A stretch of DNA of 64,000 nucleotides from Novipirellula herctigrandis (GCA_007859835.1 SJPJ01000002.1:473772-537771), one strand, 5' to 3'; shown: positions 38,614-48,338, counted from the first letter of the stretch. The notes: generated by a model not told the origin, from the letters alone. Translations and numbers: made by a program.

Positions 38614-38656
38614 AACGGGCCCATACCATCATCGGGCCCGTACTATCATCGGGCTC
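38614..38656. repeat. 17-bp tandem repeat (about 2.5 copies)
   Basis: Copies aacgggcccataccatc (38614), atcgggcccgtactatc (38631) and a partial from 38648. It lies just upstream of yidD and could affect its promoter or leader. Confidence 0.8.
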
Positions 38657-38688
38657 AAATGCTTCCAATATCCAAAGGATTTTTCACC

Positions 38689-38919
38689 ATGCTCAAACGA
38701 ATCCACCAGGCGATTGTCGCTCTCCTGGTGGCGGTGATCCGTTTTTATCAATTGGCAATTAGCCCGTTGCTCGGACCAAATTGCCGATTCACCCCAACTT
38801 GCAGCCAATACGCGATGGAAGCGATCCGACGCTACGGAATTCTTCGCGGCAGCTATCGAGCCGTCCGACGCATCCTGAGATGTCACCCGTGGAACCCCGG
38901 TGGCTACGATCCACCGTAA
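38689..38919 (+). CDS. yidD: Membrane protein insertion efficiency factor YidD
   Basis: The 76-residue protein has the family layout: an amphipathic N-terminal helix and hydrophobic stretch ([20 protein letters not shown]), the signature [18 protein letters not shown] with its cysteines, and a basic C-terminal part ending [13 protein letters not shown]. It helps YidC insert inner-membrane proteins. The ATG at 38689 follows an AAAGGA ribosome binding site about nine bases upstream; the longer frame from 38503 has no such signal. The usual rnpA/yidC neighbours are absent here. Confidence 0.95.
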   Translation: MLKRIHQAIVALLVAVIRFYQLAISPLLGPNCRFTPTCSQYAMEAIRRYGILRGSYRAVRRILRCHPWNPGGYDPP

Positions 38920-38959
38920 GGGCGCAGCAGGCGTTGGAGTTCACATCTCCACAGGCCGG

Positions 38960-38976
38960 GAATGTTGAACATTCCG
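38960..38976. promoter_or_regulatory. Near-perfect 17-bp palindrome
   Basis: Arms GGAATGTT (38960-38967) and AACATTCC (38969-38976) meet around one G. The centre is too short for an RNA hairpin loop, so a dimeric DNA-binding protein site is more likely. It lies 194 bp before the AAA ATPase start. Confidence 0.4.
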
Positions 38977-39169
38977 ATCGCTCAATCGCAACCTAGGACT
39001 TGGAACGGCCACGACAAACTTTTCCGGTTGTGCCGGTTATTCAGGAAATTCAGTTTTGTCCAAAAAGGGGGTCCATTTGCCCTGCTACGGACTCGCGGAA
39101 TTTGCCGGCCGTGTATGCCGATACTCAGAGAGAGAATTCCATCGCGTTTCCGCCAGACCGACAAAACTC

Positions 39170-40801
39170 ATGAACCGACCCAACACAACGCCACAGACCG
39201 GGGCAAACCGTAATCCTGTGGAAGACCAACTCGATTCATTGATTTCGCGCATTCATTCGCTCAGCAAGGAACCGCGCACAGGCGATGGACAACCCGCTGC
39301 GCCGGAGCCTGAGAGACCTCGCCAAGCTCCCCGGCCCTCTCAACCTGCACCTGCACCACCACCAGCACCGGTACGGGCAAGCCAAACCCCGTCTAGTGCG
39401 ACCGTGCCGACGCCCCCCCCCCTTGCCACACCTAGTTCCGGCGTCAACTCGGTTCCCCTGAAGCAAAAATCTCCAACCACGCCGCGACCGAACGATTCCG
39501 GTCCTCGGTTGGCGAAAGGATTCAAGCCAAGTCGAGACGAGCCATGGCGTCCTGCCGAGCCTGAAGATATTGCCGAATCGAGAATCAATGACTCTCTACT
39601 TGAGGCGATCGTCTACCGCTATTTGCGAAACGTCGGTGAATGCGAAGGACGAAAAATCGCGGACCAAATCAAGCTACCTTTTCGCTTGGTCGAACCATTG
39701 CTGGATCGTTTAAAAATGGAACAGCGTGTTGGCTACAAAAGTTCGACTGCGACCAACGATTACGTCTATGTTCTGACGGAATCGGGCCGCGAAGTGGCTA
39801 GAAACCTCTCATTGGATTGTACCTATTTCGGTGCCTGTCCAGTCGACTTGCGGGAATACGTTGCGAGCGTTCGAAATCAAACCATCGAGGGACAATATCC
39901 CAAAAAACCGGACCTCAAGCGTGCCTTCCAAGACTTGTTGATCAACCCCAAGATGCTTATCCGACTCGGACCCGCAGTCGCTAGCGGACGCGGAATGTTC
40001 TTGTTTGGCTTTCCGGGAAATGGAAAAACGTCGATCGCCGAACGCGTCACCGGCGCATTCGGAAAATACATTTGGATTCCTCGGGCGATCGAAATCGACG
40101 GGAATGTGCTTCGAGTCTTTGACCCCATGAATCACGAAATTGCGATGCCTGACCAAGGCGCAGGTTTGTTGGATATTGGAGGTTTTGATAAACGATGGGT
40201 GCGGATCAAACGACCTACGATCGTCGCCGGGGGTGAACTCACACTCGATATGCTTGAAGTGCAATCCAATACCGACAGCAACATCAGCGAATCGCCACTG
40301 CAATTAAAAAGCAATTGCGGGACCTTAGTCATCGATGACTTTGGGCGTCAGAAGATGAGCATCGACCAGTTGCTCAATCGTTGGATTATTCCGCTTGAAA
40401 AACGGTACGACTTTTTGAATATGGCCAACGGAAAAAAGATCCAAGTCCCGTTTGATCAATTGGTGATTTTTAGCACCAACTTAGAACCGAAGGACTTGGT
40501 CGACGACGCGTTCCTACGCCGAATACCCTACAAAATTGAAGTACCCGATCCGCCGGAAGCGGACTTTCGCAAGTTGTTCGAAATCATGTGCAAGATCACA
40601 AAGATACCCTACCAAGCCGATGCGATCGAATACTTGATCCAAACGCATTACCTGCCGGTCAATCGACCGTTTCGAAACTGCCAACCGCGTGACTTGCTGC
40701 TGCAAGTCAAGAATTTTTGTCTCTACAACGATTTGAAAGTGGAATTGAAGAACGAATATTTCGACTTCGCCTGCGACAACTATTTCTCAGTGATGGACTA
40801 A
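39170..40801 (+). CDS. AAA-family ATPase with Pro-rich N-terminal linker
   Basis: The 543-residue protein starts at the ATG at 39170. Residues about 20-125 are disordered and Pro/Ala-rich, then a winged-helix-like region ([26 protein letters not shown]), then an ATPase core with Walker [14 protein letters not shown] near residues 278-290, Walker [11 protein letters not shown] near 385-394, and sensor [19 protein letters not shown]. The order resembles MoxR/ExeA-like AAA proteins that remodel or assemble machinery; the target is unknown. A run of ten C (39413-39422) lies in the coding sequence of the linker, where slippage would shift the frame. The gene converges with the RegA-like gene, two bases apart. 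Confidence 0.8.
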   Translation: MNRPNTTPQTGANRNPVEDQLDSLISRIHSLSKEPRTGDGQPAAPEPERPRQAPRPSQPAPAPPPAPVRASQTPSSATVPTPPPLATPSSGVNSVPLKQKSPTTPRPNDSGPRLAKGFKPSRDEPWRPAEPEDIAESRINDSLLEAIVYRYLRNVGECEGRKIADQIKLPFRLVEPLLDRLKMEQRVGYKSSTATNDYVYVLTESGREVARNLSLDCTYFGACPVDLREYVASVRNQTIEGQYPKKPDLKRAFQDLLINPKMLIRLGPAVASGRGMFLFGFPGNGKTSIAERVTGAFGKYIWIPRAIEIDGNVLRVFDPMNHEIAMPDQGAGLLDIGGFDKRWVRIKRPTIVAGGELTLDMLEVQSNTDSNISESPLQLKSNCGTLVIDDFGRQKMSIDQLLNRWIIPLEKRYDFLNMANGKKIQVPFDQLVIFSTNLEPKDLVDDAFLRRIPYKIEVPDPPEADFRKLFEIMCKITKIPYQADAIEYLIQTHYLPVNRPFRNCQPRDLLLQVKNFCLYNDLKVELKNEYFDFACDNYFSVMD

Positions 40802-40803
40802 TT

Positions 40804-41454
40804 TCAGACTTCCCCGGAATCGTCATCATCGTCGAAATCTTCCAAATCATCGAATTCCGGTAGCGTCGGATCTTCCGGAGCACGTTTCCGCAGTTTCCGT
40901 TGCAGTGATCGCCGATGGATCCCCAACCGGCGTGCCGCTTCGCTGATGTTGCCACCACATTCCGATAACACACGGTGGATGTGCTCCCACTCGTTGCGAG
41001 CAAGGGAGGGCGCCGGAAACGCCGTCGTCCCTTCGGGCACACTCGGTTCGTCGCCACGGGCAAACGCAGAAAGGATATCGTCGGCATCCGCTGGCTTACT
41101 AAGGAAGTTCACTGCACCGGCACGAACCGCGTCGATTGACGTCGGAATACTGCCGAAACCCGACAATAAAATCACTCGCGTACTCGGTTGCATCTGCAAC
41201 AGTTTCCGAAGCAATTCGAGTCCGCTTTTGCCTGGCATCCGAAGATCGAGCACTGCCAATTCGGTAGGCCGCTGAGAAAACACTTCAACCGCTTCGTCGT
41301 AATTCGCTGCCGTTTCAACACGAAAACCTCGCTGCTGCATCGCAAGCGACAGCCGCTCTCGCAACACCAAGGTGTCGTCAACCAACAGAATACTTTCGGC
41401 GCCCATGGTTGCCGCATTGTATACGGGCGGCATATCGTCGCTCGGTTCAATCAT
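40804..41454 (-). CDS. RegA/ActR/PrrA-like response regulator
   Basis: The 216-residue protein has a receiver domain with Asp26-Asp27, phosphoacceptor Asp70 in LAVLDLRMPGKSG, and Lys120 in LSKP, then a short linker and a Fis-like helix-turn-helix (GGNISEAARRLGIHRRSLQR, about residues 170-190), followed by an acidic tail. The HRRSLQRKLRKRAP end is characteristic of the RegA/ActR group, which control respiration, photosynthesis or redox genes. The ATG at 41454 is chosen; a GTG two codons earlier has a slightly better ribosome binding site. The likely partner kinase is encoded 220 bp upstream on the same strand. Confidence 0.88.
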   Translation of the reverse strand: MIEPSDDMPPVYNAATMGAESILLVDDTLVLRERLSLAMQQRGFRVETAANYDEAVEVFSQRPTELAVLDLRMPGKSGLELLRKLLQMQPSTRVILLSGFGSIPTSIDAVRAGAVNFLSKPADADDILSAFARGDEPSVPEGTTAFPAPSLARNEWEHIHRVLSECGGNISEAARRLGIHRRSLQRKLRKRAPEDPTLPEFDDLEDFDDDDDSGEV

Positions 41455-41673
41455 ATGCACAAAATTTCACTTCTCAAAGAAAGGTCGAAAAGTAGATTTG
41501 GATGGGTTGGCCCAGAAAATGCCGGCAGTAAAAAACGGTCCAGCACCACAGTTCCGAGCCAAACTCTTACTCTAGTCCAATTGGTGTGGCAATTTACCGC
41601 ATAATCGCATTGTATGCAGCCCGGCAAATTCATGGTTTACGCAAGAAAAGCGTTTAAGCATCAAAAAAGCTGG

Positions 41674-43128
41674 TCAACGGTCGTCGCTCTGGACCAACGG
41701 CAGGCGAACAATCGCTTTGGTTCCCACCCCGGGAACCGACTCAAAATTCAATTCTCCACCGAGTTGGGAGATTACGTTGCGAGTCAGGAAAAGCCCCAGT
41801 CCAATCCCCCGGCCTGGCTCTTTGGTCGTGAAAAAGGGGTCTCCGGCTCGCTCAAGAACATCGCTGGTCATCCCTTGCCCTTGATCCTGGACAGTCAACT
41901 CTAGTTTTCCAACTCCTGGCTGACTGCTTGAATCACTGCTCGACCCTTGAATCAATTTGGCGTCCACTCTCACCCGTCCATCTTCATCGCTGGCGTCGAG
42001 CCCATTATGAATCAGATTACGAATCGCTTGGGCAACCGCCTCACAAGGGACCCACAATGGTTGGGCCTCGATTGGATCGATGTCAGCATCGTCGATATCA
42101 ACTCGATGTGGATCACGAATCCCTTCTAGCGTCACGTCAATCAATTCACCAACGGTCGTTTTGTCCCATCGCTGGGCCATGGAATCGCCCGCCGCCGACC
42201 TCATTCGAGCAAGAATTTGGCGACACATTTCCAATTGACCGTCGATCAACCTCAAATCCGTATCGACCGATTCCGGCTTTTCACAATCTTCCAAATGGCG
42301 AGACAATTCACGAACAATCACATCAATGGTTGAAAGGGGCGTCGCCAATTCATGTGCCGCACCCGCTGCAAGTGTCGTCAATCCTTCCAACCGATAGCGT
42401 GCCGCTTGGTCCGCCTGGGCACGCCGCAATTCTTCCTCGCGTCGTTGTAATTCACCTGCGGTTTGCGTGACGTAATAAGTCACCACTGCGGCGCAAGCAG
42501 AAAACGCTAATAACAGCGAACTGATTCGCAAATCGAAACCATTCTCCGGCCGCTCGATCGTGATTCCTTCGACCGCGACCGAGTGGCGAAGTAGGAACGT
42601 GTATCCTGCGATCGCAAACAGCGGCATCAACCAACTTGCTCGCGGACGAATCATCACTCCGCCGACGGCCAAGTTAACGAAAAAGAAAAACGAAAACGGA
42701 TTGTCGGTTCCGCCACTGAAATACAGCATCAACGTTAACGTCACTAAGTCGAGCAACATCAAACCAATCGCAACCGATTGCAGCAAACTTGGTTCGCCGT
42801 CCAAATCGCTCGCGCCGCCCGACGTGGAAGCCTCATTTGATCCAAGCATCGATGGCCCACTCGATCGGTGGTGCCTGCGCAGCCAAATTTGATAAACCAA
42901 ATTCGTGATCGCAGTGAACCCGACAAGCGAAATCAACGGAACGAGCGAAAGATTGATTCCGGAAAGGCTATTGGCGATCAAGATCGTCACGAATTGCCCG
43001 GCCACGGCCATCCAGCGTAAATGCAGCAGCCACTTGGACGAACCAAGACGAGCCGGCGAAATCATCGGCAGAAGTAACGGATCTAATGTTGCAGGCAAAC
43101 TAGTTACTTTCTCTGCGCGTGAGTTCAT
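41674..43128 (-). CDS. RegB/PrrB-like redox sensor histidine kinase
   Basis: The 484-residue protein has about six transmembrane helices in residues 30-225, including the heptad GGTDNPF (139-145), which in RegB binds quinone. After a coiled segment come the phosphoacceptor motif with His259 in GAAHELATPL, a Cys302 in GQLEMCRQIL at the place of the redox-active Cys of RegB (inferred by alignment from memory), and an HATPase domain (NLIHNGLDASDEDG, GIGLGLFLTRNVI). It senses the redox state of the quinone pool and phosphorylates the RegA-like regulator. The ATG at 43128 overlaps the previous gene by 29 bp; a start at 43065 is possible. Confidence 0.88.
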   Translation of the reverse strand: MNSRAEKVTSLPATLDPLLLPMISPARLGSSKWLLHLRWMAVAGQFVTILIANSLSGINLSLVPLISLVGFTAITNLVYQIWLRRHHRSSGPSMLGSNEASTSGGASDLDGEPSLLQSVAIGLMLLDLVTLTLMLYFSGGTDNPFSFFFFVNLAVGGVMIRPRASWLMPLFAIAGYTFLLRHSVAVEGITIERPENGFDLRISSLLLAFSACAAVVTYYVTQTAGELQRREEELRRAQADQAARYRLEGLTTLAAGAAHELATPLSTIDVIVRELSRHLEDCEKPESVDTDLRLIDGQLEMCRQILARMRSAAGDSMAQRWDKTTVGELIDVTLEGIRDPHRVDIDDADIDPIEAQPLWVPCEAVAQAIRNLIHNGLDASDEDGRVRVDAKLIQGSSSDSSSQPGVGKLELTVQDQGQGMTSDVLERAGDPFFTTKEPGRGIGLGLFLTRNVISQLGGELNFESVPGVGTKAIVRLPLVQSDDR

Positions 43129-43834
43129 CGCGAAGCTTGGCCGCCAATTCGTATTGTTCTTTTTCGACCGCAGAACGCAGTTGTTCGTTCAAAGTTGGGC
43201 CGACCGCATACTCGCTGCGAAGCGACTCACGCATTTCCACCAACCGCAAAACTAATTCATCCTCATCAAAATGTTCTTCGGCTTGATGAGCAATAAAGAA
43301 CTGGCGAATCGTTTCGAGCCCATTATTGATCGCCTGAATCGCTTCCTCGGCGGTGTTGTCTTCGAGCTCTCCGAGAGCTTGCGATTGCGTTCGATGAAAC
43401 AAGACAAAGGGACGATACTGTTCGTGCGAACCAGTCCATTCATCGTCCGGGCTCATCTTGCTACTGAGGTCCATCAATCGCAGCGTGTGATCCGCATCCA
43501 TGACCGCCCGATGGTAATATTGCAGCCGCAACCAACAGATACGACGATGATAATACTGCATGAATTCACGTTCGACTTCACCACAATCCGAATCCGACAA
43601 AACGTAATCAGGGTTTTCAAGTGCGATCACTTGCAGATGGTCGAGGTAAGTTTCGCATTCTTTAAAAACCGATCCGTCAGGTCGACCAGTGGTTTCAAGC
43701 TGCAAAATCCCCATGTCGACGCGCATCTGAATCACGTCACGTCCATCTTTGCCTTTGACTAGCCGGACGTTCAGGTTGGACGGGTCAAATTCCCATCGTG
43801 AAAGTAAATCGTCAAGGTGCATCGATCGCTTCAT
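43100..43834 (-). CDS. UvrB/UvrC-motif protein
   Basis: The 244-residue protein ends with a UVR motif (LNEQLRSAVEKEQYELAAKLRDELTRRES), the helical hairpin used by UvrB and UvrC to bind each other and by McsA/ClpC-type proteins. The N-terminal part is of unknown type, with SRWEFDPSNLNVRLVKGKDG and a helical middle. It lacks the helicase or nuclease domains of Uvr proteins, so it is an accessory or regulatory protein. The ATG at 43834 gives the most natural N-terminus; a second Met lies four codons on. It overlaps the histidine kinase start by 29 bp. Confidence 0.75.
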   Translation of the reverse strand: MKRSMHLDDLLSRWEFDPSNLNVRLVKGKDGRDVIQMRVDMGILQLETTGRPDGSVFKECETYLDHLQVIALENPDYVLSDSDCGEVEREFMQYYHRRICWLRLQYYHRAVMDADHTLRLMDLSSKMSPDDEWTGSHEQYRPFVLFHRTQSQALGELEDNTAEEAIQAINNGLETIRQFFIAHQAEEHFDEDELVLRLVEMRESLRSEYAVGPTLNEQLRSAVEKEQYELAAKLRDELTRRESN

Positions 43835-44204
43835 CGAGCCGTTCGCATGAAAAGTCACTGAATTTTGAAAAAGTGTAGCCGATAGACGCGTCTCAAGTAT
43901 CCCTTTTCTCGAAGCATTTTCTCGAGCACAAAGGCGAGGCAAAGGCCCATCGCGAAAGCTAAGTATAACACGCTCGTTTTGAACTTGAAGCACGACGATC
44001 AATGAACTCACGCGGAGTTTGGGATATTCAATGCAACAAAAAAGACGCTGCCCAACACTTGGTTCGATGCTCTAACACAGTGTTGAAGAGACGCCACCGC
44101 CCGACAAAGCAAAATTGGGCTAAGCCTGTAGTGAATCGCCTTGTAGCCGCATTTGAGCGGATCACACTGAGTCGCACTTTTGCGCAGCTGATGACAGCAT
44201 CTCT
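43835..44204. other. Intergenic region, nothing recognised
   Basis: About 370 bp. The upstream extension of the UVR-protein frame and the plus-strand frame 44002-44208 show no family features. The promoter of the UVR gene should lie at its left end. No RNA gene or repeat was recognised. Confidence 0.5.
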
Positions 44205-44633
44205 TTAATCGTCTTGTCGTGGTGATCGGCGATTTTGCTTTTTCTGGGATTGGGCTGATTTCTGATTCAGCCGCCGGACCTGACTTCCGCGGGTTGGCTT
44301 GGTCGCCTTACGAGCCTTTGGCGGCGATTGGCATGCCAGCAACATGTCCACCAACCGCTTGCGGACATCCGCGTGATTGCGCCCCTGGTCCCGGTATTTT
44401 TCGCTGTGCAAAACCAATTCCCCCTCGCGGTTGATTCGATTCCCAAAACGGGTTTCAAAACGTCGTTGCCACGCCGTACTTAATCCAGGGCACTGACTCG
44501 GTGACCAGCGAAGCGTCACCTTGGAATTGACTTTATTCACGTTTTGACCGCCGGGGCCGCCACTTCGCGCAGTGGTGAACGTCAATTCAGATTCGCGAAT
44601 CGTGAGGCGTGGACTGATAAATAAATCGCTCAT
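44205..44633 (-). CDS. arfB: Alternative ribosome-rescue factor ArfB
   Basis: The 142-residue protein is a stop-codon-independent peptidyl-tRNA hydrolase of the YaeJ/ArfB type. It carries the GGQ motif in FTTARSGGPGGQNVNKVNSKV and ends in a basic, Lys/Arg-rich tail (KARKATKPTRGSQVRRLNQKS) that enters the empty mRNA channel of stalled ribosomes. It lacks the codon-recognition domains of RF1/RF2, consistent with its length. The ATG start is unambiguous. The gene stands alone on the minus strand. Confidence 0.94.
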   Translation of the reverse strand: MSDLFISPRLTIRESELTFTTARSGGPGGQNVNKVNSKVTLRWSPSQCPGLSTAWQRRFETRFGNRINREGELVLHSEKYRDQGRNHADVRKRLVDMLLACQSPPKARKATKPTRGSQVRRLNQKSAQSQKKQNRRSPRQDD

Positions 44634-44876
44634 TCAAAAAGTTCACAGCTGGAAAATGACAAAAAACAGAGGGGGGGGTGTTGGAGTCTCGGAGCCATCA
44701 TCGCAACAAAAGGTTCACAAACATGGCAATAAACGCGAAAAAAAAACAAATTTTGACTTTTCAAAAATTTCCCATCCGGTTGTGACCAGACTTGTCCGCG
44801 CCGCTGCGATTCTATGGGTGTCGCCCGGCAGTTCGGTGCGAAGCAAAACGGTGCCCCCTACTAATCTCTTTCACGG

Positions 44877-45275
44877 ATGGATTCTCTCATGCCTAAGTTC
44901 TACGTTCAATGTGGTCCCATCGAAACCATTCTCGACGCTGACTCCCCTCGCTCGGCTGCCATGAATGCACTCGACCAAATGCTGCAAACTCACCTTTGGA
45001 TTTACGATGATTGTGGACTGAGCGAAAACGATTGCCAAACCCACCTGATGCTCGAAGCCCTGATGCACCTAGAACCATCAGTCCAAATCAGCGAAAAAGG
45101 ATTCAATCGTCACGATGCGATCTGCTTGGGAACGCCCGAAACGGTTCACGATTGGCACCGCTTGATGATCGGCATGAAACGACTTTTCGTCGCCGCAGGA
45201 TTGACCACGCGATCGATGGCCTCCGTTGGGTTGACTGACACTGCTCAATTCGTGGCCCCGCAGATGCCAAGATAG
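44877..45275 (+). CDS. Conserved-looking hypothetical protein
   Basis: The function of this 132-residue protein is not recognised. It starts MDSLMPKFYVQCGPIETILDADSPRSAAMNALDQM and looks like a compact alpha/beta protein with a DxxR-type Ala-rich helix; a later ATG at 44889 would remove four residues. There is no signal peptide or membrane segment. Coding potential is supported by the even composition and by its tight convergent spacing (three bases) to the ABC permease gene. Homopolymer runs (eight G around 44672, A tracts around 44740) lie upstream. Confidence 0.6.
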   Translation: MDSLMPKFYVQCGPIETILDADSPRSAAMNALDQMLQTHLWIYDDCGLSENDCQTHLMLEALMHLEPSVQISEKGFNRHDAICLGTPETVHDWHRLMIGMKRLFVAAGLTTRSMASVGLTDTAQFVAPQMPR

Positions 45276-45278
45276 CAA

Positions 45279-47384
45279 TCACACATGGGAGCGATCTCGC
45301 GTACTAAACCAAACCATCGCAACTCCCACCAATGCAATTCCCATTGTTCCAGCCAACCACGCCGCTGGAAGATGGGCTTGGTCATCAAGCTCGCTACCAA
45401 AAAATGAAATTGAATCGTGATAGCGACCGACCAAATTCAAAAGTGCGTTGTGGACGAAATGCATTACCATCCCCGGTATCACACTACCAGTCCGATAGGC
45501 GATCCATCCAAGGATCAACCCCAGCAACGTCGTCGGCACAAAACGCTCGATCAACAGCGCATTGCCAGTCAACACATGGAATACTCCAAACAATACCGCA
45601 GTCACCACGATCACGCGGCCTGGTGTTAACACCGTGGAAAGGGACGAAAACAAGAAACCGCGAAAACACAACTCCTCAATCACCGCCGGTGCAAGGGCAA
45701 AGGTTAGCAACAGCAACCACGTCGGCACTTGTTTCCATGCCTCAAGCGTTTGCAGTGTCTGGGTGACTCGTGATTCGCTTAGACCACCAATCCCCATCGC
45801 TTCGGCGAACACGAACGCTTCATGAGCGAGTGCCCAAGCACCAAGCCCAATCAGAACCGCACCGAACACACTCGCCACCGCCGGCCTCTTCCACCGATAA
45901 GTGGTCCGATATTCATTACGCCCCAAGTAAGCCGCGATCAATGGTACAAGTCCAAAGGTCAACACCAGCGTCAATCCATTAAGCCAAAATTGTGTCGACA
46001 TCGTCATTTGGTCTTGCGCCGCAGCTAAAAAACGCATCAGCCCATTGGATGCCACAAAGTAAATCGGCACCAACAACGCCAACAATAACGCCGACGATTG
46101 AGCACTTGGGACAAGTGTTGATTTCTTAGGACGTTGCAATAGCGAACCGATCGATTGGTCACTCGTTCGCATCACAGCATCGTTGCCAAACAATCGCGAT
46201 GCGATGGCTAGCGCCGCCACCGCATAGGCACATGTGCTGAGCACAGCGGCCAACGCTCCGACCGGGTCAAAGGTTCCTGCCAATATATCTCTTGCCAGAA
46301 TAACGATGCTAATTAGCGGCGCAATCGCCAGCGGTCCCGATAGTTTGACTCCCGGCATCAGCGATAACATCGCCGGTGCAAGCGCCAGCAGCATGACAGG
46401 GATCAAATAAGACTGCGCTTCCTTAAACGACTTGGCGAAACTTGTTAGCGACAAAAGAACCGCTGAGAAAAAACCACTGAATAAAACCAACAGCCCGAGA
46501 ATTTGCAGCACCGCCAACCAAGGAAACACATCCTCGCCTGTCAAAAGCCGCAGCAACCCCGATGCCCAAAGAGTCGTAAACATTGCAAACAAATTGACCA
46601 TCGCCGTCAGCAACGCCACGATCACAACGGCAACGTATTTAGCAAATAAGACATAAAACCGTGGGACGGGCGAAGCCATCAAGGCTTCCATCGTCCCTCG
46701 TTCTCGCTCACCCGCAGTCAGGTCAATCGCAGGATAAACGGCACCGGTAATGGTCATTAGAACTAACACGAGCGGAACGATCGTGGCCAGCAGTGGCATC
46801 GATTGGACATCTCCACAATCTTTGACAACCACTTCGGCGGGTGGCACATAGGATTCACTTGCTTGTTGCGCGACTTGTTGCGCTGTTGCCGACCGAAGCC
46901 ATTGCAATCGTTCAACCAAAATCCTACGTGCCGCTTCGCTGGCACCGTCCCCACGGTACGCGGTAATCGTAAATTCAGGGACCTGACTTTGACCGTAGGG
47001 AATCAAGTCGACGGAAACCGCTACATCGATCTTGTTCTCGCGAAGTGCATCAACCGGGTCTATTTCTTCGGTCAAACGAAGATCGAACTGCGCAAACTCG
47101 CCGCTACTCGCATCTAAAATCGACTTCGGCGGAATACTCCCAACATTATCGAGAGCGTTAGAAAGCATGTTGCCTTCTTCTTCGGAGCCAACCCCGACGT
47201 AGAAGACCTGTGAGACACCAACATTCGAAGTCAGCAAAAAACGATTCAGCGCCATACTCAATAGTGGGTATAGCAGCAGAGGCATGATCAACAACGTCAT
47301 CACGGTACGTCGATCACGAATGGTTTCACGCAATTCCTTTTGGAAAAGCCGGAAAATCCGACTCTGCAACGCATGTCCGTTCAT
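45279..47384 (-). CDS. NatB-like ABC-2 permease fused to CPBP intramembrane protease
   Basis: The 701-residue membrane protein has two parts. The first (about 1-520) is an ABC-2 permease of the NatB/sodium-export type: an N-terminal helix after FRLFQKELRETIRDRRTVMT, a large extracytoplasmic domain, then helices with LTAGERERGTMEALMASPVPR. The second (about 540-690) is a CPBP/CAAX-type protease with the motifs EELCFRG (near residue 570), FGVFH and VMHFVHNALLN. CPBP proteins cleave or bind membrane substrates. The pair with the ATPase gene just upstream, ten bases away, forms an exporter, and the fused domain may process its cargo; this last point is inference. Confidence 0.9.
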   Translation of the reverse strand: MNGHALQSRIFRLFQKELRETIRDRRTVMTLLIMPLLLYPLLSMALNRFLLTSNVGVSQVFYVGVGSEEEGNMLSNALDNVGSIPPKSILDASSGEFAQFDLRLTEEIDPVDALRENKIDVAVSVDLIPYGQSQVPEFTITAYRGDGASEAARRILVERLQWLRSATAQQVAQQASESYVPPAEVVVKDCGDVQSMPLLATIVPLVLVLMTITGAVYPAIDLTAGERERGTMEALMASPVPRFYVLFAKYVAVVIVALLTAMVNLFAMFTTLWASGLLRLLTGEDVFPWLAVLQILGLLVLFSGFFSAVLLSLTSFAKSFKEAQSYLIPVMLLALAPAMLSLMPGVKLSGPLAIAPLISIVILARDILAGTFDPVGALAAVLSTCAYAVAALAIASRLFGNDAVMRTSDQSIGSLLQRPKKSTLVPSAQSSALLLALLVPIYFVASNGLMRFLAAAQDQMTMSTQFWLNGLTLVLTFGLVPLIAAYLGRNEYRTTYRWKRPAVASVFGAVLIGLGAWALAHEAFVFAEAMGIGGLSESRVTQTLQTLEAWKQVPTWLLLLTFALAPAVIEELCFRGFLFSSLSTVLTPGRVIVVTAVLFGVFHVLTGNALLIERFVPTTLLGLILGWIAYRTGSVIPGMVMHFVHNALLNLVGRYHDSISFFGSELDDQAHLPAAWLAGTMGIALVGVAMVWFSTRDRSHV

Positions 47385-47394
47385 GTCGCCCCTT

Positions 47395-48132
47395 TCATGC
47401 GGCTTCCGTTTTCATGAGGTCGACAAACATATCTACCAGATGCTCGCGGTGCGTCTGCTCACGAAGCTCATCCATGCTACCTTCGTTTTGAAGTCGGCCA
47501 TGGTGAAGCAGTCCAAACCGGTCGCATAATCGCTCGGCTTCATCCAGTCGATGGGTACAAACGACGACCGATTTTCCAGCATCACGCAAATGTTCGATGT
47601 ACTCAAAAATTGTTTGAACGCCCACGACATCTAACCCGCGAGTCGGTTCGTCGAGAAGCATCACAGGTGGATCGTGGATCAGACCTCGCACCAATGTCAC
47701 ACGTTGTCGTTGCCCGGTGCTGAGCGAACCTGCTCGGCGTTCAAGTAGTTTTTCGATCCCCATCATCTTCGACAAATGCTCGGCACGTTCAGCTGCGACA
47801 TGCGGATCCACAGCATAGAGGTCCGCAAAGTACAACAACATTTCACGAACACTCAGCCACGGATAGACACCATCGCTCGCCGACACGAACCCCAACCGAG
47901 ATTTGACCGCGATTGGGTCTTCCGCCGTTTGGATTCCATCCACTTCGGCATAACCTGCATCGGCATCCAATAACCCCAAAATCATCCGCAAGGTTGTCGT
48001 CTTACCGGCACCGTTGGGCCCGAGCAATCCGTAGACTTCTTTACACGGCACATCGAACGACAAATCGTCGACTGCGCGCAATTCAGATCCATCCACAGAG
48101 AATGTCTTGACGAGTGAGTGGACCGAAAGCAT
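47395..48132 (-). CDS. ABC transporter ATP-binding protein (NatA-like)
   Basis: The 245-residue ATPase has Walker A GPNGAGKTT (38-46), Q-loop region GFVSASDGVYPWLSVREML, signature LSTGQRQRVTLVRGL, Walker B VMLLDEPTRGLD and the H-loop VVCTHRLDEAERL. It drives the permease encoded ten bases downstream. Its closest type is NatA or other drug/sodium/lipid exporters of the ABC-2 class; the substrate is unknown. The ATG start is at 48132, and the 206-bp gap to the divergent gntP-like gene should contain both promoters. Confidence 0.94.
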   Translation of the reverse strand: MLSVHSLVKTFSVDGSELRAVDDLSFDVPCKEVYGLLGPNGAGKTTTLRMILGLLDADAGYAEVDGIQTAEDPIAVKSRLGFVSASDGVYPWLSVREMLLYFADLYAVDPHVAAERAEHLSKMMGIEKLLERRAGSLSTGQRQRVTLVRGLIHDPPVMLLDEPTRGLDVVGVQTIFEYIEHLRDAGKSVVVCTHRLDEAERLCDRFGLLHHGRLQNEGSMDELREQTHREHLVDMFVDLMKTEAA

Positions 48133-48338
48133 TCGGAGAGATGCGCTTCGTTAGACGTGCTAGATAGAAAGGTGCTCACACCACGAGTTGATCATCATAG
48201 CGGAATCGCCGAGCCTATGTGGAGTGCATCGGGGCATGACACTCGATTTCTCTTACCCCATCGGCCAAGAAAATCGTCTAGAATAACGCGAGCAATTTTC
48301 TTCCCCAAATTCTCTCCTGTTTTTACGGTGAATGCTCG

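Noticed and set aside
44002-44208. Plus-strand ORF of 68 residues between the UVR and arfB genes
   Set aside because: It overlaps the arfB end, has no recognisable features and weak start signals.
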